DNA of 6,457 nt, taken from Paracoccus sp. (in: a-proteobacteria) (lineage in GTDB: Bacteria > Pseudomonadota > Alphaproteobacteria > Rhodobacterales > Rhodobacteraceae). Location of the stretch: positions 1 through 6,457 of the forward strand of contig JAGPGI010000162.1 of NCBI GenBank assembly GCA_018056045.1, in the 5' to 3' direction. A program made the position numbers and the translations under genes. Of this stretch, positions 5,809-6,457 are shown in pieces; within the stretch, counting starts at the first letter, position 1, and every line of letters begins with the position of its first letter. A model generated the notes under the pieces. The model saw nothing but the letters and a program-made list of their open reading frames with translations. It was not told the DNA's origin and did no database searches.

Positions 5809-6234
5809 ATGGTTGCACGGGCAAGCCGGCGCGCCGGCGCTGGGCATCAGGCGAATGCATCGCCGCTGGCATTGCAGGTGCTTTTGCAGCATCGCCATCC
5901 GCGAATGCGGGATCCGGCCGAGGCGGCGCTGGCTGCGGCTGGCTGCACGGTGACAATCAGCGCCGACGGGATCGAGGGGCTTAGCCAGCTGATGTTGCTG
6001 CGCCCCGATGTCATCATCACCGGCATCAGCATGCCGCAGCTTGACGGGTTCGGCTTTATCGAGGCCGTGCGGCGGCTGGATTATCTGCGCACGGTGCCGA
6101 TTCTGGTGATGTCGGCCAACACGAGCGGCGAGCTGCGCACGCGCGCGCGCAATATCGGAGCCTCGGGATGGCTGCCCCATCCGCTCGAATCGTGGCAACT
6201 GGTCGATACGGTTCGTGCCGTGACGATGAGCTGA
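5809..6234 (+). CDS. CheY-like single-domain pseudo-receiver (phosphorylation residues lost)
   Basis: The 141-residue product has a basic/Ala-rich N-terminal extension of about 20 residues and then one receiver domain. The ATG at 5809 is preferred (AAGGGG at 5797-5802, 6 nt upstream) over an in-frame GTG at 5794. The domain follows the CheY pattern: VLLQ...PRMRDPAEAALAAAG (24-45), ADGIEGLSQL (52-61), RPDVIITGISMPQLDGFGFI (65-84), TVPILVMSA (95-103), GASGWLPHPL (117-126). The pocket is altered: the acidic pair of strand 1 is H28/R29, the phosphoacceptor Asp is G72, and the Lys of the KP motif is H124. The switch Ser (S102) remains. It therefore cannot be phosphorylated in the usual way and may act by protein contact. 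The closest pattern is chemotaxis CheY of alphaproteobacteria; no kinase or output domain is visible. A CtrA-like site lies upstream. Confidence 0.85.
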   Translation: MVARASRRAGAGHQANASPLALQVLLQHRHPRMRDPAEAALAAAGCTVTISADGIEGLSQLMLLRPDVIITGISMPQLDGFGFIEAVRRLDYLRTVPILVMSANTSGELRTRARNIGASGWLPHPLESWQLVDTVRAVTMS

Positions 6235-6271
6235 CAGGCAGATCGAGGCTGGTGCGGGGGCGGACCCGATC

Positions 6272-6286
6272 GCCGGCAGCGCCGGC
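6272..6286 (+). other. GC-rich hairpin after the pseudo-receiver gene
   Basis: GCCGGC-AGC-GCCGGC forms a 6-bp stem with a 3-nt loop, 37 nt after the stop at 6234. It lacks a T run, so it is at best a weak or factor-assisted terminator. Confidence 0.25.
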
Positions 6287-6300
6287 CTTGGGTGTGACGC

Positions 6301-6336
6301 GGCAAGGCGGGCGAAAAGCCGGCCAATTGCCTTGCC
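6301..6336. repeat. 8-bp inverted repeat overlapping the tRNA promoter
   Basis: GGCAAGGC (6301-6308) and GCCTTGCC (6329-6336) are perfect inverted arms with a 20-nt spacer that holds a small GGC/GCC stem. The right arm covers the candidate -35 of tRNA-Thr. It could be an operator, or a terminator stem for the upstream gene without a T tract. Confidence 0.3.
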
Positions 6337-6359
6337 CGGAGGACTCTCCTCGGTTAAAC
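6332..6359 (+). promoter_or_regulatory. Candidate promoter of tRNA-Thr
   Basis: TTGCCC (6332-6337), a 16-nt spacer and TTAAAC (6354-6359) put the start near 6366, only about 6 nt before the mature tRNA. That is a sensible leader length. Confidence 0.45.
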
Positions 6360-6371
6360 GGAGGTGGCGTC

Positions 6372-6445
6372 GCCCTCTTAGCTCAGCTGGCCAGAGCAAC
6401 CGCCTTGTAAGCGGTAGGTCGTCCGTTCGAATCGGACAGGGGGCA
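6372..6445 (+). tRNA. tRNA-Thr (anticodon TGT)
   Basis: The sequence folds as a complete cloverleaf. The acceptor stem pairs GCCCTCT (6372-6378) with AGGGGGC (6438-6444), including one G-T pair. The D arm lies around 6381-6397. The anticodon stem ACCGC/GCGGT (6399-6403, 6411-6415) closes loop CTTGTAA, with anticodon TGT at 6406-6408. The T arm is GTCCG-TTCGAAT-CGGAC (6421-6437) and the discriminator is A6445. CCA is not encoded and would be added after transcription. It reads ACA, and by wobble other Thr codons. Confidence 0.97.
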
Positions 6446-6457
6446 CGCTTTCATCAC

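Noticed and set aside
6372..6457. tRNA-Thr as an island attachment site
   Set aside because: Only 12 bases follow the tRNA, and no integrase or repeated tRNA end is visible.
1..6457. CRISPR array, transposon or prophage
   Set aside because: No regularly spaced repeats, terminal inverted repeats with a transposase, or phage genes were found on either strand.

Overview
The window is GC-rich chromosomal DNA. Its codon use, the rpsB-tsf pair, an NnrS-family protein, a LuxR-type regulator and a CtrA-like site all suggest an alphaproteobacterium of the Rhodobacteraceae, possibly Paracoccus-like. That placement rests on overall resemblance, not on a search. No transposase, phage gene, CRISPR array or integrase is visible.

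Layout, left to right. Positions 1-150 hold the 3' end of a + strand cysteine synthase-family gene, whose stop overlaps the convergent stop of an nnrS-family gene (147-1385, -). Upstream of nnrS lies a well-formed candidate FNR/NnrR-type promoter: a TTGA-N6-TCAA box inside a 22-bp dyad, correctly spaced from a TATAAG -10. This fits nitric-oxide or anaerobic control of nnrS. Next comes a diverged sulfotransferase-like gene (1550-2425, -). A 10-bp inverted repeat can hide its Shine-Dalgarno site, and a third repeat copy could form an alternative hairpin.

A partly AT-rich intergenic region (2436-2738) separates that gene from a divergent LuxR-type regulator (2739-3611, +) with no luxI in view. 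A strong bidirectional terminator (3680-3713) lies between luxR and the rpsB-tsf operon, which runs leftwards (5523 to 3753). The operon has a recognisable promoter, a structured leader of about 108 nt and a perfect 10-bp intercistronic hairpin.

Divergent from rpsB is a small single-domain CheY-like protein (5809-6234, +). Its phosphoryl-pocket residues have been replaced: the acidic pair, the phosphoacceptor Asp and the conserved Lys. A one-mismatch CtrA site lies just upstream. The window ends with tRNA-Thr(TGT) at 6372-6445 and its own promoter.

The core genes (rpsB, tsf, tRNA) are ordinary. The points worth a second look are the pseudo-receiver with its CtrA site, the alternative-hairpin leader of the sulfotransferase-like gene, the FNR-class nnrS promoter, and the solo LuxR with an unusual ligand pocket and C-terminal tail.
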